A stretch of DNA of 64,000 bases from Alistipes sp. (GCA_017483225.1 JAFULF010000013.1:1-64000), one strand, 5' to 3'; shown: positions 35,363 through 44,502, counted from the first letter of the stretch. Notes: generated from the letters alone by a model not told the origin. Numbers and translations are program-made.

Positions 35363-36088
35363 ATGGGACAGAAAGTAAATCCAATAGCAAACCGTCTCGG
35401 TATCATCAGAGGTTGGGATTCCAACTGGTTTGGTGGTAAAGATTTCTCAGAGAAATTGGTTGAAGACGCAAAGATTCGTAAGTACTTGAATGTCCGTTTG
35501 GCGAAGGCAAGTATTTCGAAGATTATCATTGAGCGTACTTTGAAACTCGTTACAGTAACTATCTCGACCGCACGTCCGGGTATCATTATCGGTAAGGGTG
35601 GTTCTGAGGTTGATAAGTTGAAGGAGGAGTTGAAGAAGCTCACCGGCAAGGAGGTACAGATTAACATCTTTGAGGTGAAGCGTCCTGAGATTGATGCTAC
35701 AATCGTAGGTCAGTCTATCGCACGTCAGCTCGAAGGCCGTGTATCTCACCGTCGTGCTATCAAGACCGCTATCGCATCTGCAATGCGTGTAGGTGCCGAG
35801 GGTATCAAGGTTCAGATTTCGGGTCGTGTAGGCGGCGCCGAGATGGCACGTTCGGAGACCATAAAGGAGGGACGTATTCCATTGCACACATTCCGTGCAG
35901 ACGTGGACTACTGCTTGGCAGAGGCTCTGACCAAGGTAGGTATCCTGGGTATCAAGACCTGGATTTGCCACGGTACGGTTTATGGCAAGCGTGACCTGTT
36001 CGAGATGTCGGGTGCTGCATCGCAGAGTGGCCCACAGCAGGGCGGTCGCAAGGGCGGCGCTCCAAAGAAAAGACGTAATAACAAGTAG
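35363..36088 (+). CDS. rpsC: Ribosomal protein S3
   Basis: A 241-residue 30S protein at the mRNA entry site with a KH RNA-binding domain ([20 protein letters not shown]). The C-terminal domain holds [17 protein letters not shown]. The protein ends in a basic, glycine- and glutamine-rich tail after residue 220, somewhat longer than in proteobacteria. Thirty-one bases before rplP. Confidence 0.97.
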   Translation: MGQKVNPIANRLGIIRGWDSNWFGGKDFSEKLVEDAKIRKYLNVRLAKASISKIIIERTLKLVTVTISTARPGIIIGKGGSEVDKLKEELKKLTGKEVQINIFEVKRPEIDATIVGQSIARQLEGRVSHRRAIKTAIASAMRVGAEGIKVQISGRVGGAEMARSETIKEGRIPLHTFRADVDYCLAEALTKVGILGIKTWICHGTVYGKRDLFEMSGAASQSGPQQGGRKGGAPKKRRNNK

Positions 36089-36119
36089 TAAGTAGTACCT
36101 TTTAAAAGCAAAAACAATT

Positions 36120-36551
36120 ATGTTACAGCCAAAAAAGACCAAATTTAGAAGAATGCAAAAAGGTCGTATGAAGGGTGTTGCTCAGAGAGGTAACCAACTT
36201 GCATACGGTTCGTTTGGCATCAAGGCACTGGAATCTTCGTGGATTACCGGTCGTCAGATTGAGGCAGCCCGTCAGGCCATCACACGTTATATGAAGCGTG
36301 AGGGACAGATTTGGATTCGTATCTTCCCTGATAAGCCGATTACAAAGAAGCCTGCCGAGGTTCGTATGGGTAAGGGTAAGGGTAATCCGGAAGGATTCGT
36401 AGCACCTGTTACCCCAGGACGTATTCTCTTCGAGGCAGAGGGTGTACCAATGGAGGTTGCACAGGAGGCACTCCGTCTGGGAGCACAGAAGCTGCCTATT
36501 ACGACAAAGTTTATTGTGCGTCGTGACTATGACGAAGCAACTGCATTGTAA
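36120..36551 (+). CDS. rplP: Ribosomal protein L16
   Basis: A 143-residue 50S protein by the A-site tRNA elbow. Visible: [39 protein letters not shown] and the [20 protein letters not shown] loop. Normal order between rpsC and rpmC. Confidence 0.97.
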   Translation: MLQPKKTKFRRMQKGRMKGVAQRGNQLAYGSFGIKALESSWITGRQIEAARQAITRYMKREGQIWIRIFPDKPITKKPAEVRMGKGKGNPEGFVAPVTPGRILFEAEGVPMEVAQEALRLGAQKLPITTKFIVRRDYDEATAL

Positions 36552-36568
36552 AAAGGAGGATTTGAGAT

Positions 36569-36751
36569 ATGAAAACAGCTGAAATTAAAGACTTGTCAGT
36601 TCAGGATTTGAAGGAGCGTATTGCAGCCGAGAAGGCAAACCTCGCATCGATGAAGGTGCAGCACGCAGTATCTCCGGTCGAGAATCCTTCTATTATTAAG
36701 AAAACCCGCAGAGATATAGCTCGAATGCTGACAGTTCTGCGCCAAAAGTAA
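36569..36751 (+). CDS. rpmC: Ribosomal protein L29
   Basis: A 60-residue helical 50S protein next to L23 at the tunnel exit. Pattern DLSVQDLKERIAAEKANLAS and the C-terminal KKTRRDIARMLTVLRQK are typical. Seventeen bases after rplP and nine before rpsQ. Confidence 0.96.
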   Translation: MKTAEIKDLSVQDLKERIAAEKANLASMKVQHAVSPVENPSIIKKTRRDIARMLTVLRQK

Positions 36752-36760
36752 GAAACGATT

Positions 36761-37015
36761 ATGGAAAGAAATCTTAGAAAAGAGCGTATCGGTACTGTTG
36801 TCAGCAACAAGATGGAGAAGACCATCGTAGTGGCAGTCGCTCGTAAGGTGAAGCATCCAATCTATGGTAAGTTCGTAAACAAGACTACGAAGTTCGTAGC
36901 CGAGTGTCTGGACGAGACTGTAAAGGATGGTGATACAGTACGCATTATGGAGACCCGCCCGTTGAGCAAAACGAAGCGTTGGAGATTAGTACAAATCATT
37001 GAAAGAGCGAAGTAG
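36761..37015 (+). CDS. rpsQ: Ribosomal protein S17
   Basis: An 84-residue OB-fold 30S assembly protein. Recognised by [37 protein letters not shown] and the [16 protein letters not shown] end. Two bases before rplN. Confidence 0.97.
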   Translation: MERNLRKERIGTVVSNKMEKTIVVAVARKVKHPIYGKFVNKTTKFVAECLDETVKDGDTVRIMETRPLSKTKRWRLVQIIERAK

Positions 37016-37017
37016 TT

Positions 37018-37383
37018 ATGATACAACAAGAAAGCAGACTCGTAGTAGCCGATAACAGCGGTGCAAAGGAGGTTCTTTGTATCCGTGTGCTTGGTGGCAC
37101 AAAGCGCCGCTATGCATCCATCGGCGATAAAATCGTAGTGGCTGTCAAGAGCGCATCCCCATCCGGTGACGTGAAGAAGGGTGCTGTATCGAAGGCAGTA
37201 GTAGTAAGAACAAAGAAAGAGATTAGACGTGCCAACGGTTCGTACATTCGTTTCGACGACAACGCCGTAGTCCTTCTCAACAACCAGGGTGAAATGCGTG
37301 GTACTCGTATATTTGGTCCTGTTGCTCGTGAGCTTCGTGACCAGTATATGAAGATTATCTCCCTTGCGCCTGAAGTATTGTAA
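37018..37383 (+). CDS. rplN: Ribosomal protein L14
   Basis: A 121-residue 50S protein at an intersubunit bridge. Marks: [39 protein letters not shown] and [14 protein letters not shown]. Twenty-one bases before rplX. Confidence 0.98.
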   Translation: MIQQESRLVVADNSGAKEVLCIRVLGGTKRRYASIGDKIVVAVKSASPSGDVKKGAVSKAVVVRTKKEIRRANGSYIRFDDNAVVLLNNQGEMRGTRIFGPVARELRDQYMKIISLAPEVL

Positions 37384-37404
37384 TAATAAAAAACAGTTAC
37401 AGAT

Positions 37405-37728
37405 ATGTCAGTAAAATTGCATATTAAGAAAGGGGATACAGTTTGCGTAATCGCCGGTGACAACAAAGGCCAGCAGGGTAAAGTCTTGAAGGTCGAGGTT
37501 GCCAAGCAGCGTGCAATCGTAGAGGGCGTGAACCTCGTGAAGAAGGCTACCAAGCCTAACGCAAAGAATCCTCAGGGAGGTATCGTTGAGCAGGAGGCTG
37601 CGATACACATCTCGAACCTGCAAGTTCTCGACCCAAAGAGCGGCAAGGCTACTCGTGTAGGTCGTAAGGCTAATGCAGAAGGAAAATTAGTACGTTTTGC
37701 TAAAAAATCAGGAGAGGAGATTAAATAA
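37405..37728 (+). CDS. rplX: Ribosomal protein L24
   Basis: A 107-residue 50S assembly initiator with a KOW motif ([20 protein letters not shown]). Its last base is shared with the ATG of rplE (TAATG), so the two are translationally coupled. Confidence 0.97.
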   Translation: MSVKLHIKKGDTVCVIAGDNKGQQGKVLKVEVAKQRAIVEGVNLVKKATKPNAKNPQGGIVEQEAAIHISNLQVLDPKSGKATRVGRKANAEGKLVRFAKKSGEEIK

Positions 37729-38288
37729 TGGCTTACATTCCATCACTTAAAACGCAGTATAAGGAGCAGATTGTTCCTGCCCTTATGAAGGAGTTTGGAT
37801 ACAAGAGCATTATGCAGTGTCCTAAACTTGAAAAGATCGTTATCAACCAGGGTATGGGCCAGGCTGTTGCCGATAAGAAACTTATCGACATCGCCCAGCA
37901 GGAGCTCACGGTTATTACCGGTCAGAAGGCAGTTCAAACCAAGTCACGTAAGGATATCTCGAACTTCAAACTCCGTAAGGGTATGCCTATCGGTGTTCGA
38001 GTAACCCTTCGTCAGAACCGTATGTACGAGTTCTTGGAGCGTCTTATCGCAGTTGCTCTTCCTCGTATCCGTGACTTCAAGGGTATCAATGATCGTTTCG
38101 ATGGTCAGGGTAACTACACCCTCGGTATCACCGAGCAGATTATCTTCCCGGAAATCGACATCGACAAGATTACCAAAATCTTCGGTATGGAGATTACTTT
38201 CGTAACATCGGCAGCGACCGACGAGGAGGCTTATGCCCTTCTTCGTGAGTTCGGTTTGCCTTTCAAAAACGCTAAAAAGAACCAATAG
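37728..38288 (+). CDS. rplE: Ribosomal protein L5
   Basis: A 186-residue 50S protein that carries 5S rRNA. Visible: [39 protein letters not shown] and the [19 protein letters not shown] loop. Starts in the rplX stop and ends three bases before rpsN. Confidence 0.98.
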   Translation: MAYIPSLKTQYKEQIVPALMKEFGYKSIMQCPKLEKIVINQGMGQAVADKKLIDIAQQELTVITGQKAVQTKSRKDISNFKLRKGMPIGVRVTLRQNRMYEFLERLIAVALPRIRDFKGINDRFDGQGNYTLGITEQIIFPEIDIDKITKIFGMEITFVTSAATDEEAYALLREFGLPFKNAKKNQ

Positions 38289-38291
38289 TCT

Positions 38292-38588
38292 ATGGCAAAG
38301 GAATCAATGAAGGCTCGCGAGGTAAAGCGAGAGAAGCTTGCAGCCCGCTACGCACACAAGCGTGAGGAGATTGCTGCGGCTGTTAAAGCAGGTGAGATGG
38401 ATCACGAGGAGGCTTGGATTGCCCTCTCGAAGTTGCCTCGCAACTCGAATCCTATTCGTCAGCACAACCGCTGCAAACTCACCGGTCGTCCAAAGGGCTA
38501 TATGCGTCAGTTCGGTATCAGCCGTATCCAGTTCCGTGAGATGGCTTCTGCCGGTCTTATCCCGGGCGTTAAGAAGGCTAGCTGGTAG
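38292..38588 (+). CDS. rpsN: Ribosomal protein S14, zinc-free type
   Basis: A 98-residue 30S head protein. It is the long form without the two CxxC pairs; one cysteine remains in [20 protein letters not shown]. The C-terminus is the usual [21 protein letters not shown] pattern. It is the last gene before the unusual break in the spc group: a terminator starts 17 bases after its stop and rpsH is 753 bases away. Confidence 0.96.
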   Translation: MAKESMKAREVKREKLAARYAHKREEIAAAVKAGEMDHEEAWIALSKLPRNSNPIRQHNRCKLTGRPKGYMRQFGISRIQFREMASAGLIPGVKKASW

Positions 38589-38605
38589 TCTTTACGACTC
38601 GTTCA

Positions 38606-38654
38606 AGAGAGGGGGGCTGTTCAACTGAGAGGTTGGCAGCCCTCTCTCTTTTTT
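38606..38654 (+). terminator. Rho-independent terminator inside the spc operon
   Basis: A G-rich arm (38606-38619) pairs with CAGCCCTCTCTCTT (38637-38650) through about 13 bp with one bulge, loop of 17, and the stem runs into TTTTTT (38649-38654). It should end most transcripts coming from the upstream ribosomal genes, 17 bases after the rpsN stop. Confidence 0.85.
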
Positions 38655-38655
38655 G

Positions 38656-39034
38656 GGAAAAATCCATATTGCACCGCTCTTTCCGCACCTTGCTCGTAGC
38701 GGAAATGCTCACATACGTCGAGTATGCTGCGCTTTCCGCCACATCGCAACGCACAGAAATAGCAGTACACTATGGATTTTTCGCCATTAGGCTGATTCCC
38801 TACCATTGGAGGTATTGCACCGCTCTTTCTGCACCTTGCTCGCAACGGAAATGCTCACATATGCCGAGTATGCTCCGCTTTCCGCCACATCGCAACGCAC
38901 AGAAATAGCAGCACACTTTGGATTTTTCGCCATTAGGCTGATTTCATACCATTGGAGGTATTGCACCACTCTTTCCGTACCTTGCTCGTAGTGGAAATGC
39001 TCACATACGTCGAGTATGCTCCGCTTTCCGCCGC
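38656..39034. repeat. Three long-hairpin repeats, 146-base period
   Basis: Three copies begin with TATTGCACC at 38667, 38813 and 38959, exactly 146 bases apart; the third is cut short after about 76 bases. Each copy is itself an imperfect palindrome centred on CATACgtcgaGTATG-like cores at 38719, 38865 and 39011. In copy 1 the outer ends GAAAAATCCATA (38656-38667) and TATGGATTTTTC (38771-38782) are perfect inverted repeats, so the unit can fold into one hairpin with arms of about 60 bases. A 33-base spacer starting GCCATTAGGCTGATT separates the copies. Short open frames exist on both strands only because the unit is palindromic; I see no real gene. It resembles a REP- or MITE-like intergenic element. 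Confidence 0.88.
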
Positions 39035-39069
39035 ATTGTGAAAAATGGAGCGAAAAATAATGTAAATGC

Positions 39070-39100
39070 TTGTTTATGTGAGAAATAATATATATCTTTG
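39070..39100 (+). promoter_or_regulatory. Promoter for rpsH and the rest of the cluster
   Basis: TTG (39070-39072), 20 bases, then TAtcTTTG (39093-39100) is a good two-element match to the Bacteroidota promoter. Transcription would start near 39107. It restarts transcription after the rpsN terminator and the repeat block and so drives rpsH through rplQ. Confidence 0.8.
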
Positions 39101-39106
39101 CACGCT

Positions 39107-39341
39107 CGAAAAAGAGTTTTTGTCGCAAGACAGACGTGATGTAACAACCGGTCGGCAGTGCTAAGTTATTGGTGCTGTTGGGGTTACGGGCGAATGAGTC
39201 GTAAGACGAAGTCCGCTTGATGGCAAGGGAGGTGTCGGGATACGAAAGGTCCGGATGTCTGCCTTTCGGTCGTGAAATCAGACTGAATTGTAACAAAATA
39301 TAACTAATTTTTAATTTTTAACTTTTAATTCTTTAACAACT
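39107..39341 (+). ncRNA. Structured leader RNA upstream of rpsH (candidate)
   Basis: About 235 bases lie between the predicted start of transcription and the rpsH ATG, with no open frame of note. The first 190 bases are GC-balanced and rich in pairing; the last 50 are AT-rich and unpaired. Stems that can be drawn: CGAAAGG (39243-39249) with CCTTTCG (39262-39268); GTAAC (39141-39145) with GTTAC (39183-39187); TCGT-AAG-ACGA near 39199-39209; and a long-range CAGAC (near 39131) with GTCTG (near 39257). This layout fits a ribosomal-protein leader recognised by S8, S5 or another spc protein (inference). I do not recognise it as a known RNA family. Confidence 0.5.
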
Positions 39342-39740
39342 ATGACAGATCCAATAGCGGATTTTTTGACGAGAATTAGAAATGCGGTGAAAGCCAATCA
39401 CAAGGTGGTTGAAGCTCCCGGCTCAAAAATTAAAGAGGCCATCACCAAAATTCTCTACGAGCAGGGTTATATCCTTGCTTACAAGTTTGACAAGGATGAG
39501 AAGGGTCATTCTGTCATCAAGATTGCGCTTAAATGGGACGCTGCATCCAAGGTTAATGCAATCAAGGATTTGAAGCGTGTTTCCCGTCCGGGTTTGCGTC
39601 AGTATTCGTCGGTAGCAGAGATGCCACGTGTGCTGAACGGTCTGGGTATCGCAATCGTATCAACATCAAAAGGTATAATGACCGGCGCACAGGCTGTTCG
39701 TGAGAACGTGGGTGGCGAGGTATTGTGCTACATTTATTAA
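39342..39740 (+). CDS. rpsH: Ribosomal protein S8
   Basis: A 132-residue 30S protein binding the central domain of 16S rRNA. Marks: DPIADFLTRIRNAVKANHK, the KRVSRPGLRQYSS loop and the C-terminal GVSTSKGIMT-type motif (STSKGIMTGAQAVRENVGGE). In proteobacteria S8 represses the spc operon by binding its mRNA; here rpsH itself follows a new promoter and a structured leader. Next gene rplF after 20 bases. Confidence 0.98.
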   Translation: MTDPIADFLTRIRNAVKANHKVVEAPGSKIKEAITKILYEQGYILAYKFDKDEKGHSVIKIALKWDAASKVNAIKDLKRVSRPGLRQYSSVAEMPRVLNGLGIAIVSTSKGIMTGAQAVRENVGGEVLCYIY

Positions 39741-39760
39741 TTTATTAAACCGAAAACAAA

Positions 39761-40348
39761 ATGTCAAGAATTGGTAAATTACCTGTAATCTTGCCTGCCG
39801 GCGTAGAGGTAACAATCTCTGCCGACAACACGGTAAGCGTGAAAGGGCCACTTGGGACACTGAGTCAGAAAGTTGATTCAGATATTACTGTTGAGGTTGG
39901 TACAGCCGTTAGCAAAGAGAATGGTAACGAGGTACCGGCAGTGATTGTCACCCGCCCTACAAACCAGCCACGTCACCGCTCATTGCACGGTCTTTATCGT
40001 GCGCTCATCAACAATATGGTTGTTGGTGTATCGAAGGGCTACGAAATCAAGCAGGAGTTGGTAGGTGTCGGCTTCAAGGCCGAGGTTAAGGGCGACGTAT
40101 TGGAGATGAGTCTCGGATACTCGCACGACACATACCTCAAACTTCCAAAGGAGGTTACTGCAACTGCTGTTACCGAGAAGAAGGGTAACCCTATCGTAAC
40201 TCTCAAAAGTGCAGATAAGCAGCTTGTTGGTCAGGTTGCTGCAAAACTCCGTTCGTTGCGTAAGCCGGAGCCTTATAAGGGTAAGGGTATTAAGTTCGTA
40301 GGCGAGCAGATTCGTCGTAAGGCAGGTAAGTCTGCAAATGCTAAATAG
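39761..40348 (+). CDS. rplF: Ribosomal protein L6
   Basis: A 195-residue 50S protein near the factor-binding site. Two similar domains; visible: MSRIGKLPVILPAGVEVTIS, the middle GVSKGYEIKQELVGVGFKAE and KPEPYKGKGIKFVGEQIRRK near the end. Sixteen bases before rplR. Confidence 0.98.
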   Translation: MSRIGKLPVILPAGVEVTISADNTVSVKGPLGTLSQKVDSDITVEVGTAVSKENGNEVPAVIVTRPTNQPRHRSLHGLYRALINNMVVGVSKGYEIKQELVGVGFKAEVKGDVLEMSLGYSHDTYLKLPKEVTATAVTEKKGNPIVTLKSADKQLVGQVAAKLRSLRKPEPYKGKGIKFVGEQIRRKAGKSANAK

Positions 40349-40364
40349 TAAAACAGAGTAAGTT

Positions 40365-40721
40365 ATGTCATTGAATAAGATTGAAAGAAGAGAGAGAATC
40401 AAGATGCGCATACGCAAAGTCGTAAGCGGAACATCTGAACGTCCTCGTATGACTGTATTCCGTAGTAACAAGCAGATCTACGTACAGTTTATCGATGACC
40501 TTGCCGGTGTTACTTTGGCAACTGCATCTTCGTTGGAGCTTGCAGCAGAGACTGCCGGAAAGAATAAGTGTGAGGTTGCTGCTTTGGTAGGCGCATTGGC
40601 TGCCAAGAAGGCAATCGAGAAGGGTATCGCAACGGTATCGTTTGACCGTAACGGTTACCTCTATCACGGTCGTGTAAAAATGTTGGCTGATGCTGCTCGT
40701 GAGGGCGGACTTAAATTCTAA
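40365..40721 (+). CDS. rplR: Ribosomal protein L18
   Basis: A 118-residue 5S rRNA-binding protein. Pattern: [20 protein letters not shown], a variable middle, and [20 protein letters not shown]. Its stop overlaps the rpsE start (TAATG). Confidence 0.97.
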   Translation: MSLNKIERRERIKMRIRKVVSGTSERPRMTVFRSNKQIYVQFIDDLAGVTLATASSLELAAETAGKNKCEVAALVGALAAKKAIEKGIATVSFDRNGYLYHGRVKMLADAAREGGLKF

Positions 40722-41251
40722 TGAGCGATATGGCAAATACAAATGTAAAGAAAGTACGTACAAGCGACCTTGGCGAGTTGAAAGACAGACTCGTTGCAAT
40801 TAACCGTGTTACCAAGGTAACCAAGGGTGGTCGCACATTCAGCTTCTCTGCAATTGTTGTGGTTGGTAACGAGAACGGTGTCGTAGGCTATGGTCTGGGT
40901 AAGGCTGCCGAGGTTACCTCTGCCATCGCAAAGGGAGTTGAGGATGCAAAGAAGAATCTGGTAAAGATTCCGGTTATTAACGGAACTATTCCACACAAGC
41001 AGGAGAAGCACTTCGGCGGATCTTTCGTTATGATTCGTCCGGCTGCTCCGGGTACCGGTATCATCGCCGGTGGTGCGATGCGTGCAGTGTTGGAGTCGGT
41101 AGGTATCAAGAACGTGTTGGCGAAGAGCAAGGGCTCGTCTAACCCACACAACCTTGTGAAGGCTACCGTAGGTGCACTCTGCGAGTTGCGTGATGCATAC
41201 AGCGTAGCACAGGTACGTGGAATTTCCCTCAATCAGGTGTTTAACGGTTAA
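40721..41251 (+). CDS. rpsE: Ribosomal protein S5
   Basis: A 176-residue 30S protein important for decoding accuracy. Marks: [39 protein letters not shown] and [18 protein letters not shown] take the ATG that overlaps the rplR stop; a second ATG nine bases on gives a 173-residue protein and is equally possible. Confidence 0.97.
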   Translation: MSDMANTNVKKVRTSDLGELKDRLVAINRVTKVTKGGRTFSFSAIVVVGNENGVVGYGLGKAAEVTSAIAKGVEDAKKNLVKIPVINGTIPHKQEKHFGGSFVMIRPAAPGTGIIAGGAMRAVLESVGIKNVLAKSKGSSNPHNLVKATVGALCELRDAYSVAQVRGISLNQVFNG

Positions 41252-41265
41252 TTTATTGAAGAACT

Positions 41266-41451
41266 ATGGCAACATTGAAGATTACACAGGTTAAGAGCCG
41301 TATCGGCGCTACTGCAAATCAGTGCAAGAACCTTGATGCTCTGGGTCTTCGCAAGATTAACCAGAGTGTAAGCCACACCGACTCTGCCATCATCAAGGGT
41401 ATGGTTGAGCGTGTGAAGCACCTTGTAAAAGTAGAAGTTTGTAACGAGTAA
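41266..41451 (+). CDS. rpmD: Ribosomal protein L30
   Basis: A 61-residue 50S protein: KITQVKSRIGATANQCKNLD, LGLRKINQSVSHTDSA and a short C-terminal helix. Fourteen bases after rpsE, sixteen before rplO. Confidence 0.96.
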   Translation: MATLKITQVKSRIGATANQCKNLDALGLRKINQSVSHTDSAIIKGMVERVKHLVKVEVCNE

Positions 41452-41467
41452 GAAGGAGGAAAAGTAA

Positions 41468-41914
41468 ATGGAACTCAATAATCTTAAACCCGCAAAGGGT
41501 TCGACACATCACGACAAACGAGTAGGTCGTGGTGCAGGTTCGGGACACGGAGGTTACTCGACCCGTGGTAACAAGGGTGCGCAGTCTCGTTCCGGTTACT
41601 CTCGTAAGTTGGGCTTCGAGGGAGGTCAGATGCCGCTTCAGCGCCGCCTTCCAAAGTTCGGTTTCACCAACCTTAAAAGAGTAGAGTATAAGCCAATCAA
41701 CCTTTCGACTCTCGAAGAGCTTGCTGCAAAGAGCGAGTTGAACGAGATCAATATCGACACATTGGTTGCTGCCGGTTTCGTATCGGGCAACGACCGTGTT
41801 AAGATTCTTGGTAATGGCACTCTCACTAAGGCTCTGACTGTAACTGCACACGCTTTCTCGAAGAGCGCAGAGGCAGCCATCGCAGCCGTAGGTGGTAGCG
41901 TTGTGAAGTTGTAA
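41468..41914 (+). CDS. rplO: Ribosomal protein L15
   Basis: A 148-residue 50S protein with the extended glycine/arginine-rich N-terminus (KRVGRGAGSGHGGYSTRGNK) that threads through 23S rRNA. The globular part ends AHAFSKSAEAAIAAVGGSV. Twenty-two bases before secY. Confidence 0.97.
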   Translation: MELNNLKPAKGSTHHDKRVGRGAGSGHGGYSTRGNKGAQSRSGYSRKLGFEGGQMPLQRRLPKFGFTNLKRVEYKPINLSTLEELAAKSELNEINIDTLVAAGFVSGNDRVKILGNGTLTKALTVTAHAFSKSAEAAIAAVGGSVVKL

Positions 41915-41936
41915 ACCAGACTAAAACCTAATAAAG

Positions 41937-43319
41937 ATGCAAAGTTATCTTATTGTTGGTGCCATCCTCTTGGTGATTATCGCCTTGTTGGCTACTAACA
42001 AGAAACTTGTAGAGACAATCAAAAACATCTTCAAGATTGAGGATTTGCGTAAGCGTTTGGGCTATACCGTACTCCTCATCCTGATTTATCGTTTGGGTTG
42101 TTATGTAGTGATTCCGGGTATCAACCCTAACCTTCTTGGTGAGGGTTCGGCTTTGGCAAACCAGATGGAGAGCAATGGCCTCGTAGGTCTGCTTAACGTA
42201 TTCTCTGGTGGTGCATTTGCCAACGCAGCAATTTTTGCACTCGGAGTTATGCCGTACATTACCGCCTCGATTATCATCCAGCTGCTCGGTATGATGGTTC
42301 CTGCCGTTCAGAAGATGATGAAAGAGGGCGAGAGCGGTCGCCGCAAGATGAACCAGTGGACTCGTCTGCTTACCATCGGTGTACTTTTGTTGCAGGGTCC
42401 TACCTATGTAGCAAACCTCTACCACCAGGTGCCACAGGCGTTTGTCTATGGTAACTCCTTCGGCTTCACTGCCTATGCTACGGTTATCCTCATCGCCGGT
42501 ACTATGTTTATTATGTGGTTGGGCGAGAAGATTACCGACAAGGGTATCGGCAACGGTGTGTCACTGATTATTATGATCGGTATCGTGGCACGTCTGCCGC
42601 ACGCCTTGCTCGCAGAGTTGAGTGCGAGACTGAACACCTCGACCGGTTCGATGATTATGATTATCATCGAGTTGGTATTGCTCTTCTTGGTATTTATGGC
42701 AACAATCGCAGTGGTGCAGGCTGTCCGCAAGGTGCCTGTACAGTACGCAAAGCGTATTATCGGTAACAAGCAGTATGGCGGTGTTCGTCAGTACATCCCG
42801 CTCAAAATGAATGCGGCAAACGTAATGCCTATCATCTTTGCGCAGGCGCTGATGTTTATCCCTATGCTTTTTGCCAATGTAGCACCTAAGTTCGCCGGCG
42901 CATTCGCCGATATGACCGGATGGTGGTACAACATTACGCTTGCGGTGTTGGTAATCCTGTTTACGTTCTTCTACACAGCGATTATCATCAACCCTCAACA
43001 AATGGCTGACGATATGAAGCGTAATGGCGGTTTCATCCCGGGCGTAAAGCCAGGTAAGGCTACCGTTACCTATATCGACAACATTTTGACGAGAATCACC
43101 CTCCCGGGTTCTATCTTCCTCGCCATCGTGGCAATCCTGCCGGCTTTGGCTATGAAGTTCCTCGGTGTTCAGCAGGCGTTTGCATACTTCTACGGAGGTA
43201 CCTCGTTGCTGATTATGGTGGGTGTAGTTCTCGACACTCTGCAGCAGATAGAGAGCCACCTTTTGAATCGTCACTATGACGGTCTGATGAAGACCGGACG
43301 TATTCAGGGTCGCCACTAA
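41937..43319 (+). CDS. secY: Protein translocase subunit SecY
   Basis: A 460-residue channel protein with about ten membrane segments. Visible: KRLGYTVLLILIYRLGCYVV, the FSGGAFANAAIFALGVMPYI plug region, ASIIIQLLGMMVPAVQKM, and the cytosolic loop IGNKQYGGVRQYIPLKMNAA. It forms the SecYEG pore and serves the many signal-peptide proteins in this window. Normal spc position between rplO and map. Confidence 0.97.
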   Translation: MQSYLIVGAILLVIIALLATNKKLVETIKNIFKIEDLRKRLGYTVLLILIYRLGCYVVIPGINPNLLGEGSALANQMESNGLVGLLNVFSGGAFANAAIFALGVMPYITASIIIQLLGMMVPAVQKMMKEGESGRRKMNQWTRLLTIGVLLLQGPTYVANLYHQVPQAFVYGNSFGFTAYATVILIAGTMFIMWLGEKITDKGIGNGVSLIIMIGIVARLPHALLAELSARLNTSTGSMIMIIIELVLLFLVFMATIAVVQAVRKVPVQYAKRIIGNKQYGGVRQYIPLKMNAANVMPIIFAQALMFIPMLFANVAPKFAGAFADMTGWWYNITLAVLVILFTFFYTAIIINPQQMADDMKRNGGFIPGVKPGKATVTYIDNILTRITLPGSIFLAIVAILPALAMKFLGVQQAFAYFYGGTSLLIMVGVVLDTLQQIESHLLNRHYDGLMKTGRIQGRH

Positions 43320-43340
43320 AAGTTTAGCACAGAGTCGAAG

Positions 43341-44111
43341 ATGATATATCTGAAAACAGATGAAGAGATAGAGTTGCTCCGTGAGAACAACCTTTTGGTG
43401 AGCCGGACGCTCGCCGAGGTGGGCCGCCACATCAAACCGGGCGTGACCACGAAGCAGTTGGATAAAATCGTAGAGGATTTCATCCGTTCTCACGGTGCGA
43501 CACCATCTTTTCTCGGATACCAAGGCTATCCTGCCTCGGCTTGCATTTCGGTAAACGAGCAGGTTGTACACGGTATCCCGTCAGATAAGGTCGTAATCAA
43601 AGAGGGCGATATCGTATCGGTCGATATCGGTACGTTTATGAAGGGGTTTGTTGGTGATTCGGCATATACGTTTGCCGTGGGAGAGATAGCCGACGATGTT
43701 CGTCAGCTGTTGGAGGTCACCAAAGAGGCTCTTTATAGAGGTACAGCACAGGCGAAGGCCGGAAATCGTGTAGGCGACATTTCGGCAGCGGTGCAGGACT
43801 ACGTCGAGAGTTTCGGTTATGGCGTAGTGCGTGAGTTGGAGGGACACGGCTTGGGACGAAAAATGCACGAGGACCCGGGCGTTCCGAATTACGGCTTGCG
43901 TGGCAGGGGGCCACTCCTCAAAGAGGGTATGGTCATCTGTATAGAACCGATGATTACGATGGGTTCGAGAGCGGTGGTGTTCGAGCGTGACGGATGGACA
44001 GTCCGCACACGGGACCGCAAGCCTGCGGCACACTACGAGTTTGCAGTGGCGATTCGCAAGGACGGACCTGATGTATTGACGGATTTCGGTATTATCGAAA
44101 ATTCACTTTAA
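43341..44111 (+). CDS. map: Methionine aminopeptidase, type I
   Basis: A 256-residue metalloprotease that removes the first methionine from nascent proteins. Metal ligands are visible in order: Asp in VSVDIGTF, Asp in FVGDSAYTF, His in GHGLGRKMHEDP, Glu in CIEPMITMG and Glu in HYEFAVAI. It lacks the zinc-finger extension of longer type I forms. Between secY (21 bases) and infA (24 bases). Confidence 0.97.
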   Translation: MIYLKTDEEIELLRENNLLVSRTLAEVGRHIKPGVTTKQLDKIVEDFIRSHGATPSFLGYQGYPASACISVNEQVVHGIPSDKVVIKEGDIVSVDIGTFMKGFVGDSAYTFAVGEIADDVRQLLEVTKEALYRGTAQAKAGNRVGDISAAVQDYVESFGYGVVRELEGHGLGRKMHEDPGVPNYGLRGRGPLLKEGMVICIEPMITMGSRAVVFERDGWTVRTRDRKPAAHYEFAVAIRKDGPDVLTDFGIIENSL

Positions 44112-44135
44112 CAAGAAACAAAGCGAAAGAACTCT

Positions 44136-44354
44136 ATGGCAAAACAGACTGCTATTGAAAGAGACGGTACAATCATCGAGGCATTGTCGAATGCAATGTT
44201 TAGAGTTGAGTTGGACAACGGCCACGTGATTACCGCTCACATCTCCGGAAAGATGCGTATGCACTACATTAAGATTCTTCCGGGAGATAAAGTAAAGGTG
44301 GAGATGACCCCTTACGATTTGAGCAAGGGACGTATATCATTCCGCTACAAATAA
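44136..44354 (+). CDS. infA: Translation initiation factor IF-1
   Basis: A 72-residue OB-fold factor that blocks the A site during initiation: [39 protein letters not shown] and [11 protein letters not shown]. Thirty-one bases before rpmJ, the usual pair. Confidence 0.98.
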   Translation: MAKQTAIERDGTIIEALSNAMFRVELDNGHVITAHISGKMRMHYIKILPGDKVKVEMTPYDLSKGRISFRYK

Positions 44355-44385
44355 AAATTTACCAAACACAAAAGATTGCTTAATT

Positions 44386-44502
44386 ATGAAAGTAAAAGCA
44401 TCAATCAAGAAAAGAAGCGAGGATTGCAAGATTGTAAAGCGCAAGGGCAGACTCTATGTGATTTGCAAGAAAAATCCTAAATTCAAAATGCGCCAAGGGT
44501 AA
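44386..44502 (+). CDS. rpmJ: Ribosomal protein L36
   Basis: A 38-residue 50S protein, [20 protein letters not shown] at the start and ending KFKMRQG. The usual C-x2-C/C/H zinc site is broken: the first Cys is Ser (RSEDC) and the His of NPKH is Phe, leaving two cysteines. This zinc-free form is usual for the phylum. Confidence 0.95.
   Translation: MKVKASIKKRSEDCKIVKRKGRLYVICKKNPKFKMRQG

Noticed and set aside
38633..39296. Open frames on both strands in the rpsN-rpsH gap
   Set aside because: They are translations of the palindromic 146-base repeat, which gives similar peptides on both strands; no start signal or family match supports a protein.
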